Assembly (NCBI GenBank): GCA_017995075.1
Contig: JAGOJO010000017.1
Location: 1 to 38,566 of the forward strand
Origin: Bacteroidia bacterium
Lineage (GTDB): Bacteria; Bacteroidota; Bacteroidia; AKYH767-A; OLB10
Reading direction: 5' to 3'
Length of the DNA: 38,566 nt
Each line of letters starts with the position of its first letter. Position 1 is the first letter of the stretch. Shown piece by piece: positions 1 to 7,813 of this stretch. The position numbers and the translations under genes were made by a program. The notes below the pieces were generated by a model. The model was not told the DNA's origin. It made no database searches and saw only the letters and a list, made by a program, of their open reading frames with translations.

Positions 1-140
1 GGCTTTCCGAGATTTGCCGCGAAATAGAAAAGAAAGGCCGAAACCTGGAAACAGCCGGACTTTTTGGCCTCAGTTTACAGCTCGAAACCGACTACAAAGC
101 AACTGTGGTGGAACTGAAGAGTCTGTTTGAGTACAATTAA
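1..140 (+). CDS. C-terminal end of a probable Hpt-domain protein (partial)
   Basis: Only the last 45 codons are present, read in the frame beginning at base 3 and ending with TAA at 138-140. The peptide starts LSEICREIEKKGRNLETAG and ends LKSLFEYN. It is a charged amphipathic helix pair resembling the last helices of histidine phosphotransfer (Hpt) domains, where a run like 'L..I.R.IE..GR' is followed by 'L..EY..V...L..L'. The phospho-accepting histidine would lie upstream of the window, so it cannot be checked. It could be a free-standing Hpt protein or the tail of a hybrid sensor kinase. The assignment rests on helix pattern only. Confidence 0.4.
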   Translation, partial: LSEICREIEKKGRNLETAGLFGLSLQLETDYKATVVELKSLFEYN

Positions 141-212
141 TTGACTGAAAAATAGTAGATTATAAGTTTTTTCGAGTAAAAAGGCCGCTCAAAGAAATTT
201 AACACAAAGGCC

Positions 213-242
213 TTGCAATAACCAAAAGACTGATTATCTTTG
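213..242 (+). promoter_or_regulatory. Bacteroidota-type promoter of rpsU
   Basis: TTG at 213-215, a 19-base spacer and TATCTTTG at 235-242 match the TTG-N19-TAnnTTTG promoter of this phylum exactly. Transcription would start only about 15 bases before the rpsU ATG, giving a very short leader. Confidence 0.8.
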
Positions 243-263
243 CAACCCAATTAGAGAAATAAC

Positions 264-461
264 ATGATTATTGTTCCAATCAAAGAAAACGAGACCATCG
301 ATAAGGCGCTCAAAAAGTACAAGAAGAAATTCGAGAAAACAGGTACTGTAAAGCAATTACGTGCCCGTCAGGCTTTTGAGAAACCATCTATTACTCGTCG
401 TACCGAGATCAAGAAAGCGATTTACAAAAATCACCTTCAGGCGCAAGCGGTTCAGGCTTAA
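264..461 (+). CDS. rpsU: 30S ribosomal protein bS21
   Basis: Sixty-five codons encode a small, very basic protein of the usual bS21 length. It has the family's N-terminal start (IIVPIKENETIDKALK), the RARQAFEKPSITRR segment and a basic C-terminal helix. bS21 sits on the platform of the small ribosomal subunit beside the 3' end of 16S rRNA. In Flavobacterium ribosomes it helps hide the anti-Shine-Dalgarno sequence, as I recall with a tyrosine at position 54; a tyrosine is present at 54 here. A canonical promoter lies at 213-242 and an intrinsic terminator at 485-513, so the gene is probably its own transcription unit. The short leader has only AGAGAAA before the ATG and no strong Shine-Dalgarno. 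Confidence 0.95.
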   Translation: MIIVPIKENETIDKALKKYKKKFEKTGTVKQLRARQAFEKPSITRRTEIKKAIYKNHLQAQAVQA

Positions 462-484
462 TTGTCCTGTCCCTTCAGATATAC

Positions 485-514
485 AATCCGGGTTCGAAAG
501 AGCCCGGATTTTTA
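485..514 (+). terminator. Intrinsic terminator after rpsU
   Basis: AATCCGGG at 485-492 pairs perfectly with CCCGGATT at 503-510 around a 10-base loop. A T-rich run follows (TTTTTATTTT). It lies 23 bases after the rpsU stop codon. Confidence 0.85.
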
Positions 515-641
515 TTTTATAGACCTTTCCGATTCGGCTTGTCTATAAGATTGTTAAAAAACAACACCTGTTTTTCTGAAAAGGCATGTTTCATGTGTAT
601 CTTTAGCCTTCCGGGAGTCTTCCGGTCTTTACAACTACAGG

Positions 642-1541
642 ATGCACAACGACAGAGAACGGTTTCTGGATTATCTGCGGTTTGAGAAAAGGTCATCAGT
701 GCATACCGTTACAGCCTATGAAATCGATTTAAGGCAATTTTCCGACTATCTCGCCGAGCAATACCAACTGACAGATCTCACGGAAGCCACACATATGATT
801 GTGCGTTCGTGGATTGTTTCGCTGATGGAAGCAGGAATAGATCCCCGCTCTGTAAACAGGAAGATTACCACACTGAGAACTTTATATCGTTTTCTGATTA
901 AAACCGGCCGCATGCAACGTAGTCCGATGCTGAAAGTGCAGGCTCCCAAAACAAAGAAGAAGCTTCCGGAATACATCGACGAGAAAAAGATGGAGCAATT
1001 ATTGCAGATAGAAGGGGACCAGCCGGCCGATTTTATGCACTTCAGGAATTACCTCATCATTGATTTTTTCTATCGCACAGGAGTACGTCTTTCAGAGATG
1101 ATTCAACTAAAAGTGTCGGATGTTAATCTATATAATCTGACGATCACGGTGTTGGGAAAAAGAAATAAAGTGCGTCAGATTCCCATTACACTCGGCTTCA
1201 AAACACTGATTGAAGATTATTTAGGTCAACGAAAGAAATTCATCGAAGAAATGGGCACTGATCATCCCTATTTCTTCGTTGATAATAAGGGTAACCAAAT
1301 GAGTCCCGGGTTCGTTTATACAACAGTGAAAAACAGCATCAGCCAGGTGTCGACAGGACAAAAACGAAGTCCGCACGTTTTGCGCCATAGTTTCGCCACA
1401 GCCATGCTCAACCACGGTGCCGACATTAATGCTATTAAGGAGCTACTCGGACATAGCAGTCTCGCCGCCACTCAGGTTTACACCCACAATTCAATTGAAA
1501 AGCTGAAGGAGATATACAAACAAGCCTTCCCCAAAGCATAA
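642..1541 (+). CDS. xerC: Tyrosine recombinase, XerC/XerD type
   Basis: The 299-residue product has the length and two-domain layout of Xer recombinases. The N-terminal SAM-like core-binding domain spans roughly 3-90 and the catalytic domain roughly 105-290. The catalytic set is complete: R149 (TGVRLSE), K173 (LGKRNK), H245 and R248 (HVLRHS), H271 (LGHSS) and nucleophile Y280. Xer proteins resolve chromosome dimers at dif by strand exchange through a covalent phosphotyrosine. Position between rpsU and hpf is the usual chromosomal site of this gene in Bacteroidota, which argues for the housekeeping enzyme and not a mobile-element integrase. Whether it is the XerC or XerD partner cannot be settled here. 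A weak -7-like TATCTTTA sits at 598-605 without a good -33 TTG. Confidence 0.9.
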   Translation: MHNDRERFLDYLRFEKRSSVHTVTAYEIDLRQFSDYLAEQYQLTDLTEATHMIVRSWIVSLMEAGIDPRSVNRKITTLRTLYRFLIKTGRMQRSPMLKVQAPKTKKKLPEYIDEKKMEQLLQIEGDQPADFMHFRNYLIIDFFYRTGVRLSEMIQLKVSDVNLYNLTITVLGKRNKVRQIPITLGFKTLIEDYLGQRKKFIEEMGTDHPYFFVDNKGNQMSPGFVYTTVKNSISQVSTGQKRSPHVLRHSFATAMLNHGADINAIKELLGHSSLAATQVYTHNSIEKLKEIYKQAFPKA

Positions 1542-1561
1542 CACGTTAAAACTTATAGACT

Positions 1562-1861
1562 ATGAAAGTGAAAGTTCAATCCATCCACTTCGATGCTGAT
1601 CGTAAACTTCTGGATTTTGTTGAAGATAAAGTGGACAAATTGTCACATTATTATGAAGCCATCATCGGGACAGAAGTTTTTTTACGACTCGATAAATCAG
1701 ATGCAGGAGATAATAAAATCGCTGAGATAAAAATATCCACTCCGGGCAAAGTACTCTTCGCAAAAGAACAATGCAAAACTTTCGAAGAAGCTACAGACAA
1801 CGCCATCGAAGCACTGCGTAAGCAAATCACTAAACACAAGGAAAAACAAAGAGGCGAATAA
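1562..1861 (+). CDS. hpf: Ribosome hibernation promoting factor, short form (HPF/RaiA family)
   Basis: The 99-residue protein has the beta-alpha-beta-beta-beta-alpha pattern of HPF/YfiA. It opens MKVKVQSIHFDADRKLLDFV, has the central KISTPGKVLFAKEQ strands and ends in a basic helix (ALRKQITKHKEKQRGE). These proteins bind the decoding centre of idle 30S subunits and protect or dimerise ribosomes in stationary phase. The long-form C-terminal dimerisation domain is absent. The start lies 20 bases after the xerC stop, so the two are probably co-transcribed. A strong terminator follows the stop codon. Confidence 0.93.
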   Translation: MKVKVQSIHFDADRKLLDFVEDKVDKLSHYYEAIIGTEVFLRLDKSDAGDNKIAEIKISTPGKVLFAKEQCKTFEEATDNAIEALRKQITKHKEKQRGE

Positions 1862-1879
1862 TAAAATCGATCTCTCTGC

Positions 1880-1911
1880 AAAGGCTGTCCGAAAAGACGG
1901 CCTTTTTTTAT
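1880..1911 (+). terminator. Intrinsic terminator after hpf
   Basis: AAAGGCTGTC at 1880-1889 pairs with GACGGCCTTT at 1896-1905 (one G-T wobble) around a 6-base loop. The right arm runs into a TTTTTTT tract. It ends the xerC-hpf unit. Confidence 0.88.
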
Positions 1912-2110
1912 TTCCGCATGTTCTTGATTTGCTTTTCCGAAAAAGTGCGTCTGTACAGCGATGGCATTGCTTCAATTGCAAGCATTAATTTCTCCTTTTA
2001 TCGCTTTTTCCATGCTACGGAATTTTGCATTGAACAATGGATTTCCTGATCAAACCGTAATGGTTTTTTCCCTTAATTAGCATATTCTAATCAACAACCA
2101 ATAAAACCAA

Positions 2111-4141
2111 ATGAAACGAATTCTCTATTTATTAGCCGCTGCGCTACTGATGTCAGCTGCAGTGAAGGCGCAAACGGGTTCTGAAAAAGTGACGGGAGTA
2201 AAGGCTGCTTCCATTAATCTTTCTTCTATTCCAATTAAACAAGCTCAAAAAAACGGAAATGGTGTGCAGCCTGCGCCAGCAGCATTGTTCGATATACAGG
2301 AAGTTTATGTGCCTGATACCATCGCCTCTACTACCGGATCGTATGCAGCTTTAGCCTGGAGTGGTACCGAATGGTGGTTTTCACTCTGGAACAAAGATTC
2401 GCTCTTTACAATGGATGCTGCAGGTAATCTAACTGCATCTTTCACAATTGCAGGTGTAGGCCGATCGAATTCAGGAGTTAGGAGCATCACTACCGATGGT
2501 ACAAATCTCTACATGGCGGATAATACCGATACCATTAAAATCGTGAATCCTGCAACCAAAACACTTACCGGAACTATTTTGGTTTCTTCTCTTGGTTTTA
2601 ATGCAAGAGCGATCACGTACAGCCCGACAACTAATGGCGGTCTCGGAGGATTCTATGTCAGCAATTTCGGAACACCAATCGCAGAAATCGATATGAATGG
2701 AAATGTATTGAATTCAATCCCAACCTCAACACATGGACTCGGTAGTATTTATGGTATCGCACTTGACAATCTATCTGTAGGCGGACCATTTCTTTGGTGT
2801 TATGATCAGGGCAGTGCAGGAACCTTTAATAATCTTGTGCGCCTCGAACTTCCATCCGGTATTCCAACCTTCGTTATTCACGATGTGAACAGTGACGTAG
2901 GTACACAAGTCAACAATGGAATTGCAGGCGGTTTGTTTATCACCAATTCATTTGTAACAGGCGAGAACACCATTGCCGGAATCAGCCAGGGCGCACCCTT
3001 TGACGCCTTGTTTGCCTACGAATTGGACTCTGTCTCACAAATTGCCTACGACGCCTTACTCGATACGGTAAAATGGTTACCAGCCTATACGCAGGTAGCC
3101 GACCAGCAAGTATCCGCTTTCACCTTTCCTGCAGTCATCACCAATATTGGCGGAGCCTCGCTTGGAGCAGTGACATACACGGTAGAAGTAAATCAGGGAG
3201 GGCCGGCACTATACACCGGAACAGGTACCACCGGAACCATTGCTTCAGGCTCCAGTACATTGGTAGCACCCAATGGAAACTTCACGCCATCAGCCATTGG
3301 TGATTACACAGTAGAAGCTGGATGCTCAATCGTAGGACAAACCGACGGCAATCCGGTCAATGATACACTTTCCTTCCTGATTTCGGTAACGGATACCGTT
3401 ATGGCACGCGACAATGGAGTTGTAACCGGAGGATTAGGCATCGGATCAAATCTCACGGGCATACTAGGACAGATTTATTCACTTCCCAACACTGATGTGC
3501 TCACTTCCGCTACATTCCGATGTAACGGACCAACCGAAGGCGATACTACCCGTGTTGTTGTATATTCCATGACAGCCGGTGTGCCGGGAACACAAATCGG
3601 ACAATCGGATTATTACTTCTTCACAGCAGCCGACACCGACGGCGTAGTACTCACACTTCCGATACTCGACATGTCAGGAAACCCACTCTCAGTAGCTGCC
3701 GGAACATATTTCGTAGGCGTGGAGGAACACCAGGAGAACGTTTCACTCGGAACATCCGAATTCAACTGGAGATCCAATGTAACTTTCATCACCTTCCCCG
3801 GTCAGGCCTGGGCCAACAACGAAGACTTCGGATTCCGCCGGATTTATGTACTGCGACTCAACACCGGAAACAGTATCACCTCCGTTGGTGAGAATCCTGA
3901 AGTTGCCGGACTTGGGGTATTTCCGAATCCTGCCGGAAAAGAAATCAACCTGCGCCTCAGCCAGCCGCTCAAATCCTACTCGGTCATGGACATGAAAGGT
4001 AGCGAAGTACTAGCCGCCGAACTGGAAATTGAACAAACGGAAATCCGGATCAGCATCGGACAATTACCCGTCGGAGTATACCAGATTCGCGCTGTAGACC
4101 ACAACGGAGCAGCCTATTCAACCCGATTTGTAAAGCAATAA
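2111..4141 (+). CDS. Secreted T9SS cargo protein with type A sorting domain
   Basis: The 676-residue protein starts with a clear signal peptide (MKRILYLLAAALLMSAAVKA, cut near Q21). Residues about 45-310 read like repeated beta-propeller strands (for example SITTDGTNLYMADNTDTIKI). Residues about 330-430 look like a CARDB-type beta sandwich (NIGGASLGAVTYTVEVNQGG, PVNDTLSF). A further beta-rich domain follows. The last 80 residues form a type A sorting domain: VFPNPAGKEINLRL, then VMDMKGSEV, then LPVGVYQIRAV and a basic end. The protein should cross the outer membrane through T9SS and be surface-attached or released; its activity is unknown. It stands alone between hpf and the tRNA-tuf cluster with its own terminator, and splits an otherwise conserved gene order. 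Confidence 0.85.
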   Translation: MKRILYLLAAALLMSAAVKAQTGSEKVTGVKAASINLSSIPIKQAQKNGNGVQPAPAALFDIQEVYVPDTIASTTGSYAALAWSGTEWWFSLWNKDSLFTMDAAGNLTASFTIAGVGRSNSGVRSITTDGTNLYMADNTDTIKIVNPATKTLTGTILVSSLGFNARAITYSPTTNGGLGGFYVSNFGTPIAEIDMNGNVLNSIPTSTHGLGSIYGIALDNLSVGGPFLWCYDQGSAGTFNNLVRLELPSGIPTFVIHDVNSDVGTQVNNGIAGGLFITNSFVTGENTIAGISQGAPFDALFAYELDSVSQIAYDALLDTVKWLPAYTQVADQQVSAFTFPAVITNIGGASLGAVTYTVEVNQGGPALYTGTGTTGTIASGSSTLVAPNGNFTPSAIGDYTVEAGCSIVGQTDGNPVNDTLSFLISVTDTVMARDNGVVTGGLGIGSNLTGILGQIYSLPNTDVLTSATFRCNGPTEGDTTRVVVYSMTAGVPGTQIGQSDYYFFTAADTDGVVLTLPILDMSGNPLSVAAGTYFVGVEEHQENVSLGTSEFNWRSNVTFITFPGQAWANNEDFGFRRIYVLRLNTGNSITSVGENPEVAGLGVFPNPAGKEINLRLSQPLKSYSVMDMKGSEVLAAELEIEQTEIRISIGQLPVGVYQIRAVDHNGAAYSTRFVKQ

Positions 4142-4157
4142 TCCCAAAAACGAGCTC

Positions 4158-4207
4158 AACACCCCGAACCGGCCTGGAAAAAACCACCGGAACGGGGTGT
4201 TTTTTTT
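4158..4207 (+). terminator. Intrinsic terminator after the T9SS cargo gene
   Basis: AACACCCCG at 4158-4166 pairs perfectly with CGGGGTGTT at 4193-4201, with an inner CCGG/CCGG pairing (4169-4172 with 4187-4190). A run of eight T follows. Confidence 0.88.
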
Positions 4208-4326
4208 GTACATCTTTTTTATTGATTTTCAGGCAGATTTATCAGAATTGCAGCCAAAATACCACCCGGTTACTAACAGCCCGTTGAAAAAATCATGCAT
4301 TTTTTTTATTTTTTTTAGCGCAACCC

Positions 4327-4356
4327 TTGTTTGAAAGAAACTATTCACTAAATTTG
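4327..4356 (+). promoter_or_regulatory. Bacteroidota-type promoter of the tRNA-tuf operon
   Basis: TTG at 4327-4329, a 19-base spacer and TAAATTTG at 4349-4356 fit the TTG-N19-TAnnTTTG consensus. Transcription would begin about 40 bases before tRNA-Thr. A very T-rich stretch lies just upstream (4298-4317). Confidence 0.8.
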
Positions 4357-4399
4357 CAGTCCCATTTTGGGGAATGACTTGTAGTTCCTTGATATTCAA

Positions 4400-4473
4400 G
4401 CCGATGTAGCTCAGCTGGTCAGAGCTACTGATTTGTAATCAGTAGGTCGGGGGTTCGAATCCCTCCATCGGCT
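4400..4473 (+). tRNA. tRNA-Thr (anticodon TGT)
   Basis: The acceptor stem GCCGATG (4400-4406) pairs with CATCGGC (4466-4472). The D-arm is TAGCTCAGCTGGTCAGAGC, the anticodon loop is TTTGTAA with anticodon TGT, and the T-loop is GGTTCGAATCC. CCA is not encoded. It is the first of four tRNAs ahead of tuf. Confidence 0.95.
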
Positions 4474-4544
4474 CATAGTTTGGTCGTCCGGGTGTGCAAA
4501 AGCTGCGACCGGTTAGATTGTGTCAGAGCAATCGTAAAAAAGCT

Positions 4545-4627
4545 GGGGAGATAGCCAAGTGGCCAACGGCAACAGACTGTAAATCTGTCCTCTTCGGAGT
4601 TCGAAGGTTCGAATCCTTCTCTCCCCA
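4545..4627 (+). tRNA. tRNA-Tyr (anticodon GTA)
   Basis: A class II tRNA of 83 bases. The acceptor GGGGAGA (4545-4551) pairs with TCTCCCC (4620-4626). The anticodon stem ACAGA/TCTGT encloses loop CTGTAAA with anticodon GTA. A long variable arm (CCTCTTCGGAGTTC) fits Tyr. CCA is not encoded. Confidence 0.95.
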
Positions 4628-4858
4628 CAAGGTTCTTTGAAATGAAAATGCTTCTAAGTTCTAGCGGATGGAGGAGAGAGAATGCCGGAGTAAGGCAGGA
4701 TTTCAACGAAGTCGGAGGAGATTTAGAAGGGGATTCAGAAGGAAATGGCCTTAAATGGCACGGGGTGAAGGTAGCGAGAGTTGCTGGGCCCGGTTTCCGG
4801 AGGAAAAGGACACGCGGAAGAAGAAGAGGAGAGAGGAAGCGTAAAAGTTCTTAAACAA
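4628..4858 (+). other. Purine-rich spacer between tRNA-Tyr and tRNA-Gly
   Basis: About 230 bases without a recognisable gene. The + strand is strongly enriched in A and G, for example GGATGGAGGAGAGAGAATG near 4669 and GGAAGAAGAAGAGGAGAGAG near 4817. The open frames across it do not look like protein. It is presumably transcribed and trimmed away during tRNA maturation. Confidence 0.5.
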
Positions 4859-4931
4859 GCGGAAGTAGCTCATTTGGTAGAGCATCAGCCTTCCAAGCTG
4901 AGGGTAGCGAGTTCGAGCCTCGTCTTCCGCT
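4859..4931 (+). tRNA. tRNA-Gly (anticodon TCC)
   Basis: The acceptor GCGGAAG (4859-4865) pairs with CTTCCGC (4924-4930). The anticodon stem TCAGC/GCTGA encloses loop CTTCCAA with anticodon TCC. The T-loop GAGTTCGAGCCTC is normal. CCA is not encoded. Confidence 0.95.
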
Positions 4932-5051
4932 CTGAAAAAAAACAGAGTGACCAAGCATCGGATGCGGTGGATTCGGCAGAGTAAGCCGGAGTGAAAGAAA
5001 AGATTTGCTCCTGACGGTAAAAGGGAAGGGGAAATTCAGTAATTTCACGGC

Positions 5052-5085
5052 CCATTGAAAGTGAACGAGTACTGACTTTCAATGG
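5052..5085 (+). repeat. Perfect 11-bp inverted repeat in the tRNA-Gly/tRNA-Thr spacer
   Basis: CCATTGAAAGT (5052-5062) and ACTTTCAATGG (5075-5085) form a perfect stem around a 12-base loop in the transcribed spacer. No T-run follows, so a processing or structural role fits better than termination. Confidence 0.6.
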
Positions 5086-5124
5086 TCGAAACACATAAGA
5101 CGCGGGTCGGATGGACGAAGCTGG

Positions 5125-5160
5125 CAATCGAATACGGGAGTTAACCGTATCGATTGTTTC
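5125..5160 (+). repeat. 12-bp hairpin just upstream of tRNA-Thr(GGT)
   Basis: CAATCGAATACGG (5125-5137) pairs with CCGTATCGATTG (5145-5156) with one bulged A and a 7-base loop. TTTC follows. It ends 22 bases before tRNA-Thr and may be a processing site or weak terminator. Confidence 0.55.
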
Positions 5161-5178
5161 TGTCATTCAGAAAAGCCC

Positions 5179-5251
5179 GCCAATGTAGCTCAGTCGGTAG
5201 AGCACATCCATGGTAAGGATGAGGTCACCAGTTCGATCCTGGTCATTGGCT
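5179..5251 (+). tRNA. tRNA-Thr (anticodon GGT)
   Basis: The acceptor GCCAATG (5179-5185) pairs with CATTGGC (5244-5250). The anticodon stem CATCC/GGATG encloses loop ATGGTAA with anticodon GGT. It lies 53 bases before tuf, as in many bacterial tRNA-tuf operons. CCA is not encoded. Confidence 0.95.
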
Positions 5252-5304
5252 CAACAAATAGAATTCACAAATTAGTAAACAATAAATTATAACACCTTCA
5301 TAAA

Positions 5305-6492
5305 ATGGCTAAAGAGAAATTTGACCGTTCCAAGCCACACGTAAACATTGGAACCATTGGTCACGTTGACCACGGTAAGACCACTCTTACTGCTGCAATC
5401 ACAAACGTTCTTGCACAGCAGGGCTTGGCGGAGAAGAGAGATTTCTCCTCTATCGACAATGCTCCTGAGGAAAAAGAGCGTGGTATCACGATTAACACTG
5501 CTCACGTAGAGTATCAGACGGCTAACCGTCACTATGCTCACGTTGACTGTCCGGGTCACGCTGACTATGTGAAAAACATGGTTACGGGTGCTGCTCAGAT
5601 GGATGGCGCGATCCTCGTAGTAGCTGCTACAGATGGTCCTATGCCACAAACCCGCGAGCACATTCTTCTTGCACGCCAGGTAGGTGTTCCAAAGATTGTG
5701 GTATTCATGAACAAAGTTGACGCAGTAGACGATCCTGAACTGCTTGACCTCGTTGAAATGGAAATCCGCGAACTCCTTTCATTCTACGATTACGATGGCG
5801 ATAACACGCCAATCATCCGTGGTTCTGCATTGGGTGGATTGAACCTTGACGGTAACTGGATTCCAAAAATCATGGAACTCATGGATGCTGTTGATTCTTA
5901 CATCCCACTGCCTCCACGTGAAGTTGACAAGCCTTTCCTTATGCCAATCGAGGACGTGTTCTCTATCACAGGTCGTGGTACAGTAGCAACAGGTCGTATC
6001 GAGCGTGGTGTAATCAACTCTAACGATTCAGTAGAAATCATCGGAATGCAATCTGAGCGCCTGACTTCAACAGTTACCGGTGTAGAGATGTTCCGTAAGA
6101 TTCTTGATCGTGGTGAAGCTGGTGACAACGTTGGTCTCCTCCTCCGTGGTATTGAGAAAACAGATATCCGTCGTGGTATGGTAATCGCGAAGCCTGGTTC
6201 AATCCAGCCGCACGCGAAATTCAAAGCTGAGATCTACGTATTGAAGAAAGAAGAAGGTGGTCGTCACACTCCTTTCCACAACAAATACCGTCCTCAGTTC
6301 TATTTCCGTACAACTGACGTAACAGGTGAAATCACACTTCCTGAAGGACGTGAGATGGTAATGCCTGGTGATAACGTAACAATCACAGTTGAGCTGATCC
6401 AGCCAATTGCGATGGATAAAGGTCTCCGCTTCGCGATTCGTGAAGGTGGCCGTACCGTAGGTGCAGGTCAGGTGACTGAAATCATTGCGTAA
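5305..6492 (+). CDS. tuf: Elongation factor Tu
   Basis: The 395-residue GTPase delivers aminoacyl-tRNA to the ribosomal A site. It is full length. The G domain shows GHVDHGKT (19-26), the switch I region ending RGITIN, DCPGH (81-85) and NKVD (136-139). Domains II and III follow, with the conserved [34 protein letters not shown] and final [13 protein letters not shown] segments. Codon use is strongly biased, as expected of a highly expressed gene. It follows tRNA-Thr in the tRNA operon, and a hairpin at 6510-6547 separates it from tRNA-Trp. Confidence 0.99.
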   Translation: MAKEKFDRSKPHVNIGTIGHVDHGKTTLTAAITNVLAQQGLAEKRDFSSIDNAPEEKERGITINTAHVEYQTANRHYAHVDCPGHADYVKNMVTGAAQMDGAILVVAATDGPMPQTREHILLARQVGVPKIVVFMNKVDAVDDPELLDLVEMEIRELLSFYDYDGDNTPIIRGSALGGLNLDGNWIPKIMELMDAVDSYIPLPPREVDKPFLMPIEDVFSITGRGTVATGRIERGVINSNDSVEIIGMQSERLTSTVTGVEMFRKILDRGEAGDNVGLLLRGIEKTDIRRGMVIAKPGSIQPHAKFKAEIYVLKKEEGGRHTPFHNKYRPQFYFRTTDVTGEITLPEGREMVMPGDNVTITVELIQPIAMDKGLRFAIREGGRTVGAGQVTEIIA

Positions 6493-6509
6493 TCCGCACT
6501 AGAAATTTG

Positions 6510-6553
6510 CAGGTGATCGTCCCGGCCGAATGGTTGGGACGCACCTGTTTATT
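6510..6553 (+). terminator. Hairpin terminator or attenuator after tuf
   Basis: CAGGTG (6510-6515) pairs with CACCTG (6542-6547), and an inner GTCCC (6519-6523) pairs with GGGAC (6536-6540). TTTATT follows. The T-run is modest, so partial readthrough into tRNA-Trp and secE is possible. Confidence 0.65.
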
Positions 6554-6727
6554 AAGAGGGGCAAGATTGGCGTCAAAAGTTGGAACTTGAAGCGTTCAAT
6601 TTCAGGGTAATGCCGGGTAAAAGAATCATTCTTTTGAACGGTCGGGAAGGAGGGAGTATCTGCTTCTTTATTCTGGAAACGGAACAGTAAACAACAGCGA
6701 AAGGCATCAAAAAGGCCAACCTCAGTT

Positions 6728-6800
6728 ACGGGTGTAGCTCAATTGGTAGAGTAGCGGTCTCCAAAACCGTTGGCTGGGAGTTCGAGTCTCTCCACCCGTG
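6728..6800 (+). tRNA. tRNA-Trp (anticodon CCA)
   Basis: The acceptor ACGGGTG (6728-6734) pairs with CACCCGT (6793-6799), with discriminator G. The anticodon stem GCGGT/ACCGT encloses loop CTCCAAA with anticodon CCA. Placement between tuf and secE is the usual one for tRNA-Trp in bacteria. Confidence 0.95.
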
Positions 6801-6955
6801 CACGAACAGAGTAAGAAACGGCGCGAAGAGCAAAGTAAAATACACTATCCGGAAGAGGATTTCAGAGGTGTCCATTCGTGAAAATGGTCAGCTGCAATTC
6901 ACCGGAATCGGAAAAAACGAAGACGAACAAGTAAATAAATAAAAACAGTCGAACA

Positions 6956-7150
6956 ATGGAAAAGATCAGAGCTTACATTCAGGATTCGTACAACGAACTC
7001 ATGAACAAAGTATCATGGCCTACCTGGAATGAATTACAGGGCAGTGCGATGGTTGTACTTGTTGCTACTTTGATTTTCGGACTGGTGATCTTCATGATCG
7101 ACGCCATCTTCTCGGGATCATTGAATCTTATCTATAACCTTTTTGCATAA
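6956..7150 (+). CDS. secE: Preprotein translocase subunit SecE
   Basis: The 64-residue protein is the short, single-membrane-span SecE common outside the enterics. The cytoplasmic amphipathic helix carries the family signature NKVSWPTWNEL (about 17-27). One transmembrane segment spans about 31-50 (MVVLVATLIFGLVIFMI). SecE clamps SecY in the inner-membrane SecYEG channel. nusG starts 8 bases after its stop codon, the nearly universal secE-nusG pairing. The 155 bases between tRNA-Trp and this start hold no evident gene. Confidence 0.95.
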   Translation: MEKIRAYIQDSYNELMNKVSWPTWNELQGSAMVVLVATLIFGLVIFMIDAIFSGSLNLIYNLFA

Positions 7151-7158
7151 TACCCGCC

Positions 7159-7716
7159 ATGGCTGAAACAACAACCGGCAACAAAAAGTGGTATGTGATC
7201 CGTGCCATCAGTGGCAAGGAGAAGAAGGTGAAGCAGTACATCGAGAGCGAGATTATCCGCACCGGACTGCAGGACTACATAGCACAGGTACTCATCCCAA
7301 TGGAGAAGTACTATCAGATTAAGGACGGGAAAAAGATCAGCAAAGAGCGCAGTTATTTCCCGGGCTATATTTTACTTGAAGCAGAATTGGTGGGAGAAAT
7401 TCCCCATATCATTGAAAACACTTCCGGAGTAATCGGATTTCTTGGTGCGAAGGGTGAACCACCTGCACCGCTCCGTTTATCTGAAGTAAACCGCATCCTC
7501 GGAAAAGTGGATGAGTTGGTTGAAAGTGATGAAGTGTTGAACATTCCTTACGTAGTAGGTGAAACTGTGAAGGTAATTGACGGACCATTCAACAGTTTCT
7601 CCGGAGTAATTGAAGAGGTAAACGAAGAGAAGAAGAAGTTAAAAGTGATGGTGAAGATCTTCGGACGTAAAACACCTCTTGAGCTCAGCTACATGCAGGT
7701 AGAAAAAGAATCGTAA
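7159..7716 (+). CDS. nusG: Transcription termination/antitermination factor NusG
   Basis: The 185-residue protein has the NGN domain (about 10-115: KKWYVIRAISGKEKKVKQYI, then MEKYYQIKDGKK, FPGYILLEAEL and VIGFLGAKGEP). A linker and a C-terminal KOW domain follow (about 130-183: GETVKVIDGPFNSFSGVIEEV and MVKIFGRKTPLELSYMQVE). NusG binds the RNA polymerase clamp and links transcription to Rho or the ribosome. It is full length and directly follows secE. The start ATG at 7159 gives the expected N-terminus. Confidence 0.97.
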   Translation: MAETTTGNKKWYVIRAISGKEKKVKQYIESEIIRTGLQDYIAQVLIPMEKYYQIKDGKKISKERSYFPGYILLEAELVGEIPHIIENTSGVIGFLGAKGEPPAPLRLSEVNRILGKVDELVESDEVLNIPYVVGETVKVIDGPFNSFSGVIEEVNEEKKKLKVMVKIFGRKTPLELSYMQVEKES

Positions 7717-7813
7717 AACTGTAAGTCGTACCCTCAAACGCCGGTGTGCTTCCAACCCGGCCGATGAAACATCTCTCCACGATAACAGTCCCGAGTATAA
7801 TTAAACAGAAACA
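7717..7813 (+). promoter_or_regulatory. rplK leader, candidate site for ribosomal-protein feedback
   Basis: The 97 bases between nusG and rplK contain GCCGG (7741-7745) and CCGGC (7758-7762), which can pair, followed by GATGAAACATC. In other bacteria, ribosomal protein L1 represses rplK-rplA by binding a structured leader at this place. The sequence here does not prove such a site; it is only correctly placed and able to fold. Confidence 0.25.

Noticed and set aside
642-1541. Recombinase as a phage or island integrase
   Set aside because: Its place between rpsU and hpf is the standard chromosomal site of xer in this phylum; no attachment repeats flank it.
4473-5166. Several 64-93 codon frames on both strands across the tRNA spacers
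   Set aside because: They run through tRNA genes and have no plausible protein features; the peptides reflect tRNA sequence.
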